Shown here piece after piece: positions 22,390 through 33,179 of a stretch of 64,000 nt of DNA. How positions within the stretch are numbered: position 1 is the stretch's first letter; each line of letters begins with the position of its first letter. Under the pieces are notes generated by a model, which was given only the letters and a program-made list of their open reading frames with translations, made no database searches and was not told where the DNA came from. The DNA comes from Unio delphinus. Taxonomy: Eukaryota > Mollusca > Bivalvia > Unionida > Unionidae. Where the stretch lies: positions 6,209,001 through 6,273,000 of the forward strand of contig JAQISU010000041.1 of the NCBI GenBank assembly GCA_029339505.1, read 5' to 3'. The translations under genes and the position numbers were made by a program.

Positions 22390-23739
22390 TTACATGTTTT
22401 CTATTGCTGCATCAACTACTCTCATCCTTCCGCCACCTCCTTCGAGTGTCATCGATTTATCACTAAGAATAACAGGAATTGCTCTATATACACCACCAGG
22501 AGGAAGCTCTCCTATGCGAGCTTGAAATTTTACATCGACGACGGAATGTCTAGACAAATCAAGATGTTGCAATGAAAAGTAATAGATAGAATACAAATTT
22601 TGGAAATCCAACTGTGATATTTGTAGTTCAGTATCAATATTTTGATCACGCACCATATAGGACCACTGACGATGATATACACGAACTACTTGATTATTAG
22701 AATAATCGATGAGAATATTTTCGGCAGGTTCCTGTTGATTACTTACTCGCAATGATACCTCAATGACCTTCAATTTATCAAATATCATATGACTACGTGT
22801 TTGTTTATCAGCTCAATCTACTCGTTATTTATTTTGCAACGCGATGAAAATGTATCTGGGCGGGAAGATATAATTTGTTAACGCGACCTGCCAAGTTAAC
22901 GTACCAACTGTGGTATTTGTTGTAGTAGCTGTTGTAAGATCCAACCATGACAACAATGATTTTCCTCCTTCATCAATAAAAGATAACAACCGTTGTTTTT
23001 CAGCGAGTGATGGAGTCATAATTAGCATCCATAATGTAAGCTTGGATAAATTTACTCTACCATCACCATGCCAGAGTGCATCATTGTCATTCGATTTTCT
23101 CATAAGAACTACTTGTATGACTAGCTCCAAAGATAACTCGCCTAACATCTCTACAAAATCCAAATATATGAGACAACAGAATCACACATGAAAATCTTCC
23201 TCTGCGGTCTAACATTGTTTTTCGCGTTGCAAACCCAATATTGAAATTAGGATTAGTATTCACAACAATATCTTCAACATCAGCATCACCATCTGTAACA
23301 TTTTTTGGTTATCACTAATATCCTTCGCGAACATCAATGAATGACTGGCAGATCGTATAAAATCATCGGACTATCTCGCCAGCCCTAATATTGTAGTTAG
23401 AACATCAACGTCGTTGTCGATAGATTCGATCTTATTAGAAATAAATCTATATTGTGCGCTACTAAACAACGCCGTTATACCATTGTTGACAAACCCAACT
23501 GCGGTAGTTGGAAGATTGGGATACTGATTATTATCATTTTATAATAGTTGGCCTTCCACCTCGATGAAAGCTTCACATGGTAAGAAGTATTTAGATGTAT
23601 CATCAAACCGAAGTTCAATTCGGGATCTAGAATTAGGATTTATCGCGCTATATGAGAAAAATTGATAATCGCGTACAGAATCATTTTTTTTAACAGGAGC
23701 ATCCATTTCAAAGGCTTCATCTGAAATCGTTTTGAACAT
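22390..23739 (-). pseudogene. Major capsid protein (double jelly-roll), Polinton A
   Basis: Successive broken frames cover about 450 codons. The N-terminus (23739-23539) has the family pattern YQFFSYSAINPNSRSRIELR and KYFLPCEAFIEVEGQLL. Next come NNGITALFSSAQYRFISNKI with ESIDNDVDVLTTILGLAR, then LGELSLELVIQVVL...GRVNLSKLTLW (23163-22825), and a final frame 22788-22390 with DKLKVIEVSLRVSNQQEP and a glycine-rich end. The order fits a hexon-like capsid protein that builds the icosahedral shell. At least three stops or shifts break it. The N-terminal pattern is the strongest evidence; the later blocks are assigned by continuity. Confidence 0.8.
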
Positions 23740-23842
23740 TTTATTATATTGTCGTCGATCTAAATCATGATCTTCTATAACCGGAACCAGCGATCAAATT
23801 TGCAACAATATTTCTTTGAGATTCATCATCACGATTAATCAT

Positions 23843-24225
23843 CTATAATTGTGCCAGCGGAGCTAATTTTTGATTTACTATATCGTTGATTACATTACTT
23901 ACTCGAGGTGGCATCAATTCAGTAGACGGTAGTTTTACCTTTGCTGTTTTTTGTTTTTTCGAACTAACGACGTAAGCGTCTCTTTGGCGGCATTAAATGC
24001 GCTGCCAGCGAGATCACCAACTGCACCGATACCTTTATAACGAATAACACCAATAGCTTTCATCGATAATTCTTTGGCGGCAGGTATGATTTTTGGAGCA
24101 ATTCTAGTAAATAGTCCTCTGATGACATCACCGAATCCATCTCCGTAGTATATTTTATATACAGGTAACCGTGAGTGCACGACTTGAACAGTAGTAGGTC
24201 TGTTATGACTACGATATATGTTCAT
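23843..24225 (-). pseudogene. Minor capsid protein (adenovirus pX/pVI-like), Polinton A
   Basis: From ATG 24225 the protein begins MNIYRSHNRPTTVQVV, followed by the glycine-rich amphipathic block YYGDGFGDVIRGLFTRIAP, typical of minor capsid or core proteins of adintovirus-like elements. It continues with KELSMKAIGVIRYKGIGAV to a lysine-rich segment. A shift in an A-run near 23940 cuts the original frame; the next frame carries STELMPPRVSNVINDIVNQ up to a TAG at 23843. It lies upstream of the major capsid protein, the usual neighbour. Confidence 0.7.
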
Positions 24226-24283
24226 TTTATTTAAATGTTATTTATCTAATCAGTGATTAATCATCGGTAACAAAATCATCAGA

Positions 24284-25918
24284 TTAATCACTATAATAAT
24301 TATCAACGAGTTCATCAATGAATTTGTGATATAAACCAATATCCATTACACCACCCTGAAATAGTCGGTGGCAGATATCAGCTGCTTCATTAATTATCTG
24401 CGGGGAATTAATTCCAACTCGTTTTCCCCCGATGAGAACTTTTAATATATTGTAATAACTTTGGAGTAAGTGTTAGTGAATTTGAACCATGCTTGGGTCG
24501 TTAGTAGTGATTTTGGGTACAAGCCGAATGACTGTCCCTTTTTGTAACATAGTCCATATTAAAATTCAGTGGTGTATACAAGTAGTGTGATTGAAAAGGC
24601 AGCATTTATGGTTGGAAATCAGTAAATTATAGAATGGAATCAATAAGTTGGAACTTGGTAGGTACCGTTTATGTGGCCATAGTGGAAAATTGGCGTATGT
24701 ATATGAGTGTGATACGCCGGAAATTCTGTGGATGGACTGGCCTAGGGTCGCGCAGTTAAATATTTCCCAGTTAGTAAGGGAATACTGGTGTAATTTCTAT
24801 GGCATGACAAGCTATCGGTACGGAAAACGGATGATAATGAAGAAAAACCATGTAAAGGTGCAGTTAATGGACGTTTGGGCAAGTTGTCTCCTCTGGGTCG
24901 CCCATTGATTACAGCAAAGATTAATAATTATAGCAGACACGTCTTTCTTTCCATTTTACAACTTAAGTTGTATGGAAGTCTTTGGAAATTTGGGGAAAAC
25001 ATATGACTTCCAGCGTGACTCGCGCCAGGGTTTTGACACCGCTCGGTCAAGTGAATACCCCTGTGCTTGTAACAATATCATCAATGATACTTCTTGAACA
25101 AGAAACGAGACCACTACCATGGATTGTAGACGGAGTAATATTTTAAGAAAATCCTTTACCGGTTACACCTGTTGCACCCTGTGTCGAAGGAGCCACCATT
25201 CTAAAAGATTTTATTTCATCAGGTAGTTGAGATGCCTAATACGATGGCAGACATTTTTATATCATCTATTTTTTTCATATACGCGATAAAATTAGGATCA
25301 TCCTTTGAAGTTTTAATTCCACCGTATTATGCTAAATATACCTTTTTACGCCATGCCTCGTAATCTTTTACCGGTTTTTCATATCCAGGATTCAAATATA
25401 TCGACCTCGTAGAAAATGTTTTATATGCAAAATCATCTAACTTATCAAACGTAGAATTATCCCAAATTGCATCCATTGCATTTTAAGTAAATGTTTCTTC
25501 CGGTTGATATATTTCAAATATTTTTGCCGGCGGAATATCAGCAACAGCTCATTCTGATTGAGGTTCAGGTTAAATTTGGGGAGTTTGTGCGGCGATTATA
25601 TCACCCGGAAGAGATTTTAGATATTTTTTTGTTTGTTTTGATTTGTTTTGCTTTTTTTCAAGTACATGTACTGGTATTACATCTGTTTCAGTAACTGTAC
25701 CAAGTTTCTCAGTAGCTGTAACAATCTTTTCAGTAGCTGTAGTTACCGGTTTAAATAATTGTTCAGTATCAGCTTTAAAATCAAATCTTCGTTGTTGTTT
25801 CGCTTGTAGATTATCTGGAAAAGAATTTCTAACCGGGAGAAATTTCTTAATCGCAGCCAATTGTTCTCTAGTTAATCTAGTGACTTGTGCTTGTCCGAAA
25901 TTAATCGTGAAAACCTAA
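24284..25918 (-). pseudogene. Long unassigned gene next to the right end of Polinton A, split by an insertion
   Basis: The open frame starts near the terminal repeat (INFGQAQVTRLTREQL, then LPVRNSFPDNLQAKQQRRFD, a threonine-rich TATEKIVTATEKLG region and KKQNKSKQTKKYLKSLPGD). Further frames give DIPPAKIFEIYQPEETF, NAMDAIWDNSTFDKLDD, DYEAWRKKVYLA, QGATGVTGKGFS and SIIDDIVTSTGVFT. A 568-bp insertion follows, and beyond it the end: NILKVLIGGKRVGINSPQII, DICHRLFQGGVMDIGLYHKF, IDELVDNYYSD. About 350 codons in all, with several stops. The GKGFS and HGSGL glycine blocks resemble short structural-protein linkers. The family is not known to me. Confidence 0.5.
24475..25056. mobile_element. Unidentified 568-bp insertion in Polinton A
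   Basis: The 7-bp sequence agtgaat stands directly at both edges (24475-24481 and 25050-25056), and the coding region on each side belongs to the same gene. The inserted DNA (24482-25049) has no obvious inverted repeats, poly(A) or tRNA head, so its class is unknown. Confidence 0.55.
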
Positions 25919-26013
25919 CTTTTTATCTTCGTTGATGAAATAAAAAATAATCGTTATTTTAGCAAAACAAGACCTGGAATAAATGGTGTGCTGAGCCCTT
26001 CTGCCGCTACACT
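25918..26013. repeat. Right terminal inverted repeat of Polinton A
   Basis: Reads atcttcgttgatgaaataaa, then cgttattttagcaaaacaag and ends ctgccgctacact. It is the inverted, diverged copy of 15012-15112. Confidence 0.85.
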
Positions 26014-27410
26014 TGGACAAAATGCCATCTGCAAATATGAATAAATATTTTGGGGGTTAAACCCATACATGGCAGCCATTATGCTTTTGTCACAATCATT
26101 ATTCCATTTTTTAAAAAAATTACATTTTATCTTCTCCATTATAAGAATTACACAGTTTTGGTAAATAAAATAAATAAAAATCTGTAACAGTTTTATCATT
26201 TTTAGTATCATATCTTTAAGTCCGCTCATATAAGTTTAATATTTGCTTTAAAAACATCACTGCTGTGTAAAACATGTCCTTGCTTTCTATGCATATGAAC
26301 CATTTTATTTCCAAGAAAACAGACCGGGGTGGGGGTGGGTCATCAATTTGAACTTGGCCTCACAGATTCATTATAATTCATATTAAAATTTAGAGCAGAT
26401 GGATCATGTCAGATGGATACCATGGTAGCCATATTTGATTGTGCACCATTGTCATTTAGGACTATCCTTAAAAGTCTTTTAGTTGGAAACTCAATGTTAA
26501 TATGACTACACAGGAGTGGCAAGAAGATTTTTAAGACGGCTTCCCACATTGAATGTCCAAGGTAAACTTTTTTTGAAAACATCATTTTGGAGGGACAGTG
26601 ATAACCATATTTTGAAGATAGCTACCAATGGTCTGTCCAAAGATGTGAGGGGGGACAATATTTGTTAGATGTGTATATAGTAGGAAAGCTACCTATATCT
26701 TAAAGCAGTGTATATCTTCATTTAAAAGTTGCATTAAACAAAGATTTATTTCAAGATAACATAAATTAATAGTCCATATTCTAAGGCGTGAAATGTAAGT
26801 GGGGTATTGTTGGCATCCACATTACAAAACCATTCAAAAACATTTCAGTCTTGGTACCTACGCGGTTTCGGATTTAAAATAATTATCTTTCGATTTACTC
26901 CATTTTCCCACAACCACAGAATGTTCTTATTTTTTACGCTCTTGTTTATTTGAGTCTTCCCAACAGAAATTGTTTGGAATGTGAATTCTACCCAGTGTTG
27001 TTAAATCAATCAATTTTATTTTCGTTTTGTAAAGCATTTTTTTTCAATTACGTGATGACATGTTAAAGTTCTGTAATGAATTATACCTATATGGCTAACT
27101 GTACAATACTGCATTTGAATTTTACAGATGAAACATTTGTAAACAAAATATCTTATTGCACAGGAAGTGATCCATGAACTGTAACTTGATTTTTCGGTCT
27201 TGGTCTGGTACCCTATTTAGTTTAATGTTAACTGTTTCTCGGTGTAAGAGTTTTAATGCACAAAATCATTTTTTTCCCCATTTAACTATAATCTTCACAA
27301 TTATTAATTAGTCTTAATTGTCAATTAAAACTATTTCACCTGCGTGAAACCCAAAGCTCTATCAAAACACTGCTGACCCCATTTCCTGCAAACTTAGGCT
27401 TCTATGAGAT
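26014..27410. other. Intergenic DNA right of Polinton A
   Basis: No gene was recognised. The part at about 26440-26660 resembles the dispersed repeat at 14470-14720. Confidence 0.45.
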
Positions 27411-27932
27411 ATTACTCCTGATATATTTTTTTTATTCATACCAAACGGCAGTTACGGCTTCCGAAACGTACGATTTTCGCGAGTTTTTCATCTTGGGACA
27501 AGTGCGAGCTCATGTGACAACCGGTGAAAGTAGCTACGTTTACCTTGTTTTCGACTCTACGATACACGAAATGTTTAATTACAGAACAGTGGTAAATGCA
27601 AAAGTAAGTTTTTACTTAATATTAACTCGATTCAACTGTTGGAATCCTGATCAAAGGAAGAATTAGACCTTTCTACTTCACTGCACATATTGTAAACAAT
27701 CAGTTCAAAACAGGTAAACTATTAGGCACTCACGTCAACTCAGAAATAGGATTGGCTCCAAAGGTTATTCATAATACATGTGACTCTTTTCAATGGTTGT
27801 CACATGAGCTCGCACTTGTCATAAGATGAAAAATTCATGAACAATGCACGTTTCGGAAGTCGTAACTTCCGTTTGGTACAACGTAGAAATGTCAAAGATG
27901 GCTTGATGAATAGAAAAATATCCCAGGAGTAA
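27411..27932. mobile_element. Long inverted-repeat element (MITE-like)
   Basis: The left arm (27411-27522) and right arm (27795-27932) pair when one is inverted. Examples are taccaaacggcagttacggc with gccgtaactgccgtttggta-like sequence on the right, and gacaagtgcgagctcatgtg, which is perfect. The right arm has an extra block of about 30 bp. The spacer of about 270 bp has no coding. No target duplication was identified. Confidence 0.75.
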
Positions 27933-27939
27933 AACAAGC

Positions 27940-28850
27940 CATAGAGAATAGTCATGTGCTTTTAAATACGGAAATAGCAGAATGAAATCTAGTGTCATGG
28001 GTGGAATCAAGTATTTTGAAGTTACGAACCTTCTCTTTTTATATAGCAATGCTATTAGCATGATAGATAGGGACCTATGTCAAAATGGATCATATGGGTA
28101 ATCTAAGGTATTTTTATCACTCTGCTTGACTTTTGTCCTTAAGATTATTATTTTGTATAAATGGAAAGTTGACACACATACATATCAACATGTTAATGCT
28201 TTACATTATTGATAAGAAAAACATGATTATTATGATGAACATTATTAATAACATTTGCACATACATACACATATATACATCTGTTATAATATTACACTAT
28301 AACTTATACCATGTGGATAATGTTCTGTTTAAATCAAAGACAATTATTTTCTTCTTCCCTTTTGCCTACTGCATTGACAAGTGTTACAACAATTTACACA
28401 ACAATTACATTTGTCGCAAGAGCATATAATGCAACTTCCCGTGGAACATTTTGGCAACTTCTATCATGTTCCCGTCTGATATCGTCTTCATCAAGTTTGA
28501 CCTGTAAGGTTGGATAAAAGCATAACCTGTTGGAGATATTAGGGACCAGAGATATAATGGAAACTGTGGTGTCTCGAATCCTAACTGAAAATATCCCAAG
28601 CCTCCAGCCACTTCTCAGACCTAGTTTGTCATCACATTGAACACAAGCATTGGACAGAATCAAGGACGAAAATTGAAGTTGTATGTACTTGCCCAATATT
28701 TATGCTAAATGCCATTCTCCTGTCATGATAATAACAATAATAGACGTACTCCTTCCTGTTCATTTGTATTGATGTATTTTCAACATTGTTATGCTAAATT
28801 TCCCATCTTAAGATTTCCATTGTAAGATTACCATCTTAAGATTTCCCATC
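27940..28850. other. AT-rich DNA without recognised genes
   Basis: Short open frames occur on both strands but none resembles a known protein. Around 28800-28860 the phrase atcttaagatt(t)cc repeats three or four times. Confidence 0.45.
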
Positions 28851-29400
28851 TTAAGATTCGTGTAAATCAAGTGCATATTTGGGTAGGGTAATTACACTAC
28901 AAAAGTTACAAAATCGACGATTTGTTAGCACTGATATAGCGCGTGTACGGTTTACTATTAAATATCCTCTACGGTGCCAAAAAAAATAATAACACTGACC
29001 TACCTTCGCTTCGTTCTTGATAGACGTCCTTGCTTTCTGGAAGCGTGTTACTACTTTCATTTTCAATGAGTTGTTTGAGTTGTCTGACCCGAAAATTTAT
29101 AGTCTTTTTATTTTCATATTGTTTCGATAAATCAGCTCTTATTTTTTCTACTGCGGTAAACAAAGGTACGAACTTATATATCTGGCTGTTATTTGCTAAT
29201 AATTCGTTAACTTCTTGTTGTATTTATTTAATAAACTTGTATTGAGACGGTATCATATGCTTGTTTCCGAGAGCTATGTCTTCTAGATATTGAACGTCAG
29301 TAAGGATTCTATCACAATCTAATTTATCTGATAATTGTATTTGTAGATTTGTCAAATTTGTAATAGCGGAAATTATATCATTGATATTTTCATAATTCAT
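28850..29400 (-). pseudogene. Coiled-coil protein fragment, possibly Polinton-derived
   Basis: A minus-strand frame begins MNYENINDIISAITNLTNLQ at 29400 and continues as charged helices: QLSDKLDCDRILTDVQYLED, then after a TAA QQEVNELLANNSQIYKF, FTAVEKIRADLSKQYENKK and RVRQLKQLIENESSNTLPES. It has one in-frame stop. The composition fits a coiled-coil virion or accessory protein, and it lies left of Polinton B, but it could equally belong to another element. Confidence 0.4.
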
Positions 29401-29469
29401 TATATAATAAATAGATCTTTAAAGAAAAAGTAATGGGGTCAATTTTGACACGTTTTCAGTTTACACACA

Positions 29470-29700
29470 CAACAAAGGATTATATGGGACGGTACAGCAA
29501 AAGATTATATGGTATAGAGACGGTACAACAAAGGATTATAAGGTATATAGAGACGGTATCACAAAGGATTATATAGGACGGTACAACAAAGGATTATATG
29601 GTATATAGAGACGGTACAACATATAATCTTAATTAAGGAATATAGAGACGGTAAAACACATAATCTAAATTAAGGTATATAGAGACGGCACCACATTAAG
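29470..29700. repeat. Short minisatellite, unit about 31-37 bp
   Basis: Units built of gacggtacaacaaaggatta plus tatggtatatagag recur about seven times with length variation. The unit parts ggattatat and agagacggta stay constant. Confidence 0.85.
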
Positions 29701-29859
29701 GTATATAACTAAGACACAAAACACAACCCCAAATACCAGTCAAGAGCCTCAAGAAGGTGTGTTTGGTGAATTACGTATAAGGATGAAACAACCCCATATG
29801 AGAGCACCTAGCTTGCTAGGAATTCAATAGGGCAGATGAATGATGATGAAACAGTATTT

Positions 29860-29960
29860 ACAAATATAAACAGTTATATTTACACTATTTACAGGTATTT
29901 ACACTATTTACAGGTATAGACAAATATATACAAGTTATATTTACACTATTTACAGGTATA
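29860..29960. repeat. Short tandem repeat, unit about 20-25 bp
   Basis: Units of tatttacactatttacaggt with intervening atagacaaatata recur three to four times. Confidence 0.75.
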
Positions 29961-30031
29961 TACAATTAGGACGGCACAGTACATAAATATATAGAACGGT
30001 ACAAACATGTAGATGGGGTCCCTTCTCTACA

Positions 30032-30150
30032 TTCAACCGAAAACCACACTCTCCCCCATATAATCACGCCGAGACAATGCAAAAACACAATCACGTCGTT
30101 GTGACACGTGGGAAAGTTTGGTTTTCAGTTGAATTTCGATAAATGAAGGT
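30032..30150. repeat. Imperfect inverted repeat (hairpin)
   Basis: attcaaccgaaaaccacact on the left pairs with agtttggttttcagttgaat on the right, and the inner parts (atcacgccgagac and cacgtcgttgtgac) also partly pair. The stem is about 35-40 bp with a loop of about 30 bases. It lies between the coiled-coil fragment and the polymerase of Polinton B. Confidence 0.7.
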
Positions 30151-30469
30151 TGGAACCCCAATAGTACAAGTGGTTATATGCTATATAAGTTCACTAATAC
30201 CCGAAAATCAGCAGGAAGGGTTTGTGATTCGCATATTCGTTTAAACTTAATTGTAATTACTGAAAAAATCTAAACAAAGCAAGAAACCCGACAGAAGTAG
30301 AAATAAAAGATATTGTTTTGTAAATAATTCAGTCGGGGGCAAAGTTACGGGGACAGAGTCAGGTGCAGAGTCAAGAACCTCTCTATGTTGATGATATGTG
30401 ATTATTTCCCTTACAACATTAATATAGTTATTTCTCTTACAACGTTAACTCTTACATGATTATACTTTT

Positions 30470-30690
30470 CCCCGTTGGTAATGATTTTCATTCTAAGTAT
30501 GTCAACCGAATTTTGTGTCCAAATCGTTTGGAAAAAGCAGATTTATATACATTTTCTGCAACATATCGAGCCAAAGGTTGGCAAAGATCAAAATACTCGC
30601 CAGCTTCCTTCATGGGTTGAAATATTATTTCTTCGCCCGTCTTAACATTTACAGTAACAATATTTCCGCGGGATAGAACCGTAAAATACC
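30470..30690 (-). CDS. Unassigned reading frame opposite the polymerase start
   Basis: A minus-strand frame of about 68 codons reads GRYFTVLSRGNIVTVNVKTG, EEIIFQPMKEAGEYFDL and LARYVAENVYKSAFSKRFGH before a stop. It looks protein-like and overlaps the first polymerase codons on the other strand. It may be the tail of a separate Polinton gene or an inverted duplicate. It is not recognised. Confidence 0.4.
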
Positions 30691-33040
30691 TTCCGGTAGA
30701 GTTCTCCCAAGAGAACTATGGTAGGGGGAATTTGTTTGATTTTATTCACACGCAAAGTAAAAACGATCCTGTGTCAGTGTGGTTATTTCAGTGTTTTGAA
30801 AACCAAAATGGTAAATTTGATCAATTTGTAAGACCTAATGGTGAAATATACAGAATGGAATCTCTTCACGGTGAGATGAGAAAACTCGATGAGAAATTTT
30901 CAACGGATAATAACGAGCAATTACCAACAAACTGTTTTACAGTCCCGTCAGTTGCAGCTCATTTCGCGAGAGAGAAAAATCTGTGGAAGCCAAGACAATA
31001 TGCATTTCTTTCAGATGTTCAAGCTAGTTGTGTTACATACGGACACGGTGGATTATGGAATGCCAAATATGATTCTAGAAACGTTATTTCGGTTGATATG
31101 ATTGCGTGTTATTTAGGGAGTTTCCTCGGGTATGGGGAGTGTGCTGAGTATTTTAAACGATTTGGGCATCCCACCCACGAGATGACACGAGTTGCGATTA
31201 ATGGATCACTACCCGATTTTGATCTAACCGGATTCGCTCGTGTGGTATCATTTTAAATTTGCTGAAGGACTTCATCCGTGATGTTATGTTTGGCTTGGTA
31301 GATCCAAGGAGATCTTTGAAATCAAAAATAAAAATGCAAAGGATCTCGGTAGAAGAATAATCGGTAAATTCACCCAGGGTGGAGCATATGATAACAAGTG
31401 ACATTATTCACTATTAATTCTAGATGATACTGAATAAGATTTTATAATCGTGGATGTAATAGCCTAGGATATATATGTTAATCGTGAAAATGCCTACTTG
31501 TCCGATGGACCAAAATTAGGTACAATTGTTAGGTACATTGATGGCGACTCTCCACAATACATATATCTAAGATCGTCAATGCCGAATTATGTTTCAATCA
31601 ATTTGCTATCGATGATAAAAAGATTTCCTGACACCGCAGTACGAGTAGCCACTTATTCATTTCATATAGATATCAAACATGAAGAAGCAGTGGCTCGTTT
31701 TACAAGTTCTGACGAGTATTGGGGATCATGTAAAATAAAACAAGAAATGTCGCACGATTATTCTAAATCAGCAGGTTTTCGGTTGAAGATAATTGCATGA
31801 AAAATAATCAGATATCACAACCATCGAATGCACCTTCGTTATCCATGTAGATATAAAACCGTTTACTAAAACGGATGTGACGGGTCAGGGAAGACGACTC
31901 GTGTTATCGAATTATTTTGAACGAAGTCAGCCATGACTGAGCTAACACCCACACACAAACTTGCAAGAGAGATGAAACAACGAGGAGTTAATTCATGCAC
32001 TTATTACAGTTTCTTTCGGCATTAAGGCGACGCCTTGACTCGTGATCGAATGGGTGAGAAATATATTCCAAAAATCATTATTATTGACGACATATGCACA
32101 GTGTCGTTAGATATATTAAAAATGTTTCTTAATTGGTTGTTTCTGAAAAATACAGCTGATAATATGTGGCGATCATGGTCAACCACCACCATTTGCCGGT
32201 TTGTCTCCACATGAGTGGCTGAAAAATTATGTAGATTATTATAAAGAAATTATTACTGATCATAGATTTCTTGATCCAGAATTAACTGAGTTCAAGAGAT
32301 TAATCATATTACAATCGGATAAAATCCAGTGTGAAATAACGCGTGAAATAATTTCAGAAACCCAGTTAAATGATGTTTCGGAAGCGTGGGGACCAAACGA
32401 TTTGATAGTGGCAGGTACAAAGATAGTCAGAGACACTTTAAGCGTGGTTGTTTAAATTATACGAAGAAAAATTCGTAATACTTCCAGTGCCATTGTGTTA
32501 TGAACCAACTGATTCACGAAGACAGAATATTGAAGTTAATATTCCTGGACAGACTGAAAAACAAACACTCGTGTTAAATGACAAATCTCCCTGGACGCTA
32601 GCATACGCAATGACGATACACTAATCATACGATTCCATCACTGATACAATTGTTTGGATCGTAGATGATCGCATCGAGTAGCTGAATTTAGTTTATCTCG
32701 CAGTGTCACAAGTACGAATATTAAATCAACTTCTTAGAGTTGTTATAGATTCAAATGACACCACAATCAGCGATATTGTCAGCGATGATATAGTCAGAAA
32801 AAACTCACTGGTTATAAACAACAAGATAAGAAAAATAATAGAGAATTTTATATTGATGTAGAATTTATAATGATGCTGAAACAACAGCAAAATAATCACT
32901 GCGCTAGCTGTAATTGTATAATGCTAAGGTCGTGCTCGGATAATGATCTTCGCCAATTTACCGCTAACAGAAAAAATAGCAGTCTTAGTCATACACGAGA
33001 AAATGTTATGCTTTCCTGTCTAGAGTGTAATAGACGCTGA
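30612..33040 (+). pseudogene. Protein-primed DNA polymerase B fused to SF1 helicase and HNH-like domain, Polinton B
   Basis: The polymerase part (30612-31800) shows NCFTVPSVAAHFAREKN, DVQASCVTYGHGG, motif A VDMIACYLGSFLG, IIGKFTQGGA, LRSSMPNYVSINLLSMIKR and motif C, where the expected catalytic aspartate is tyrosine (RVATYSFHI). It continues without a spacer into an SF1 helicase: Walker A GCDGSGKTTR (about 31865), TELTPTHKLAREMKQRGV, Walker B PKIIIIDDICT, GDHGQPPPF (about 32170), and near 32590 SPWTLAYAMTIH with YLAVSQVRILNQL. The end (about 32820-33035) has HCASCNC, FTANRKNSSLSHTRENV and LSCLECNRR, an HNH/zinc pattern. Known Polintons can carry such a fused polymerase-helicase-nuclease. Stops and shifts occur throughout, so it is dead. 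Confidence 0.82.
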
Positions 33041-33179
33041 AGTGCCAGTCAAGTGATCGTGGCGGTAATTGTGTATCCTCGGGTATCACTTGTAACTGTT
33101 CACGTGTAAATCCAAGCTGTGGAGCAGTTGACTCTAATCTATGCAGGTCTACCCGTGGATCTTGTTATGTTAAATATTT

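Larger units (their letters stand above)
15012..26013. mobile_element. Polinton A: decayed Polinton/Maverick (adintovirus-like) element with terminal inverted repeats
   Basis: The ends carry matching inverted repeats, and between them lies the gene set of a virus-like Polinton: integrase remnant, protein-primed DNA polymerase, packaging ATPase, adenovirus-type protease, major and minor capsid proteins, a phospholipase A2 remnant and a fibre-like gene. All genes read on the minus strand except the integrase and phospholipase pieces. At about 11 kb it is shorter than intact Polintons, which are usually 15-20 kb, because the left part has suffered several deletions. Almost every gene has stops or shifts. 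The repeats start AGT, as expected for the group, but no clear 6-bp target duplication could be found next to them. Confidence 0.88.

Noticed and set aside
24648..24908. An 86-codon + strand frame in the insertion within Polinton A.
   Set aside because: It has no family resemblance and is short; there is no evidence that the insertion codes for protein.
28394..28696. A 100-codon minus-strand frame (KLDEDDIRREHDRSCQNVPR).
   Set aside because: Somewhat protein-like and possibly a decayed repeat, but no family could be named and no neighbour supports it.
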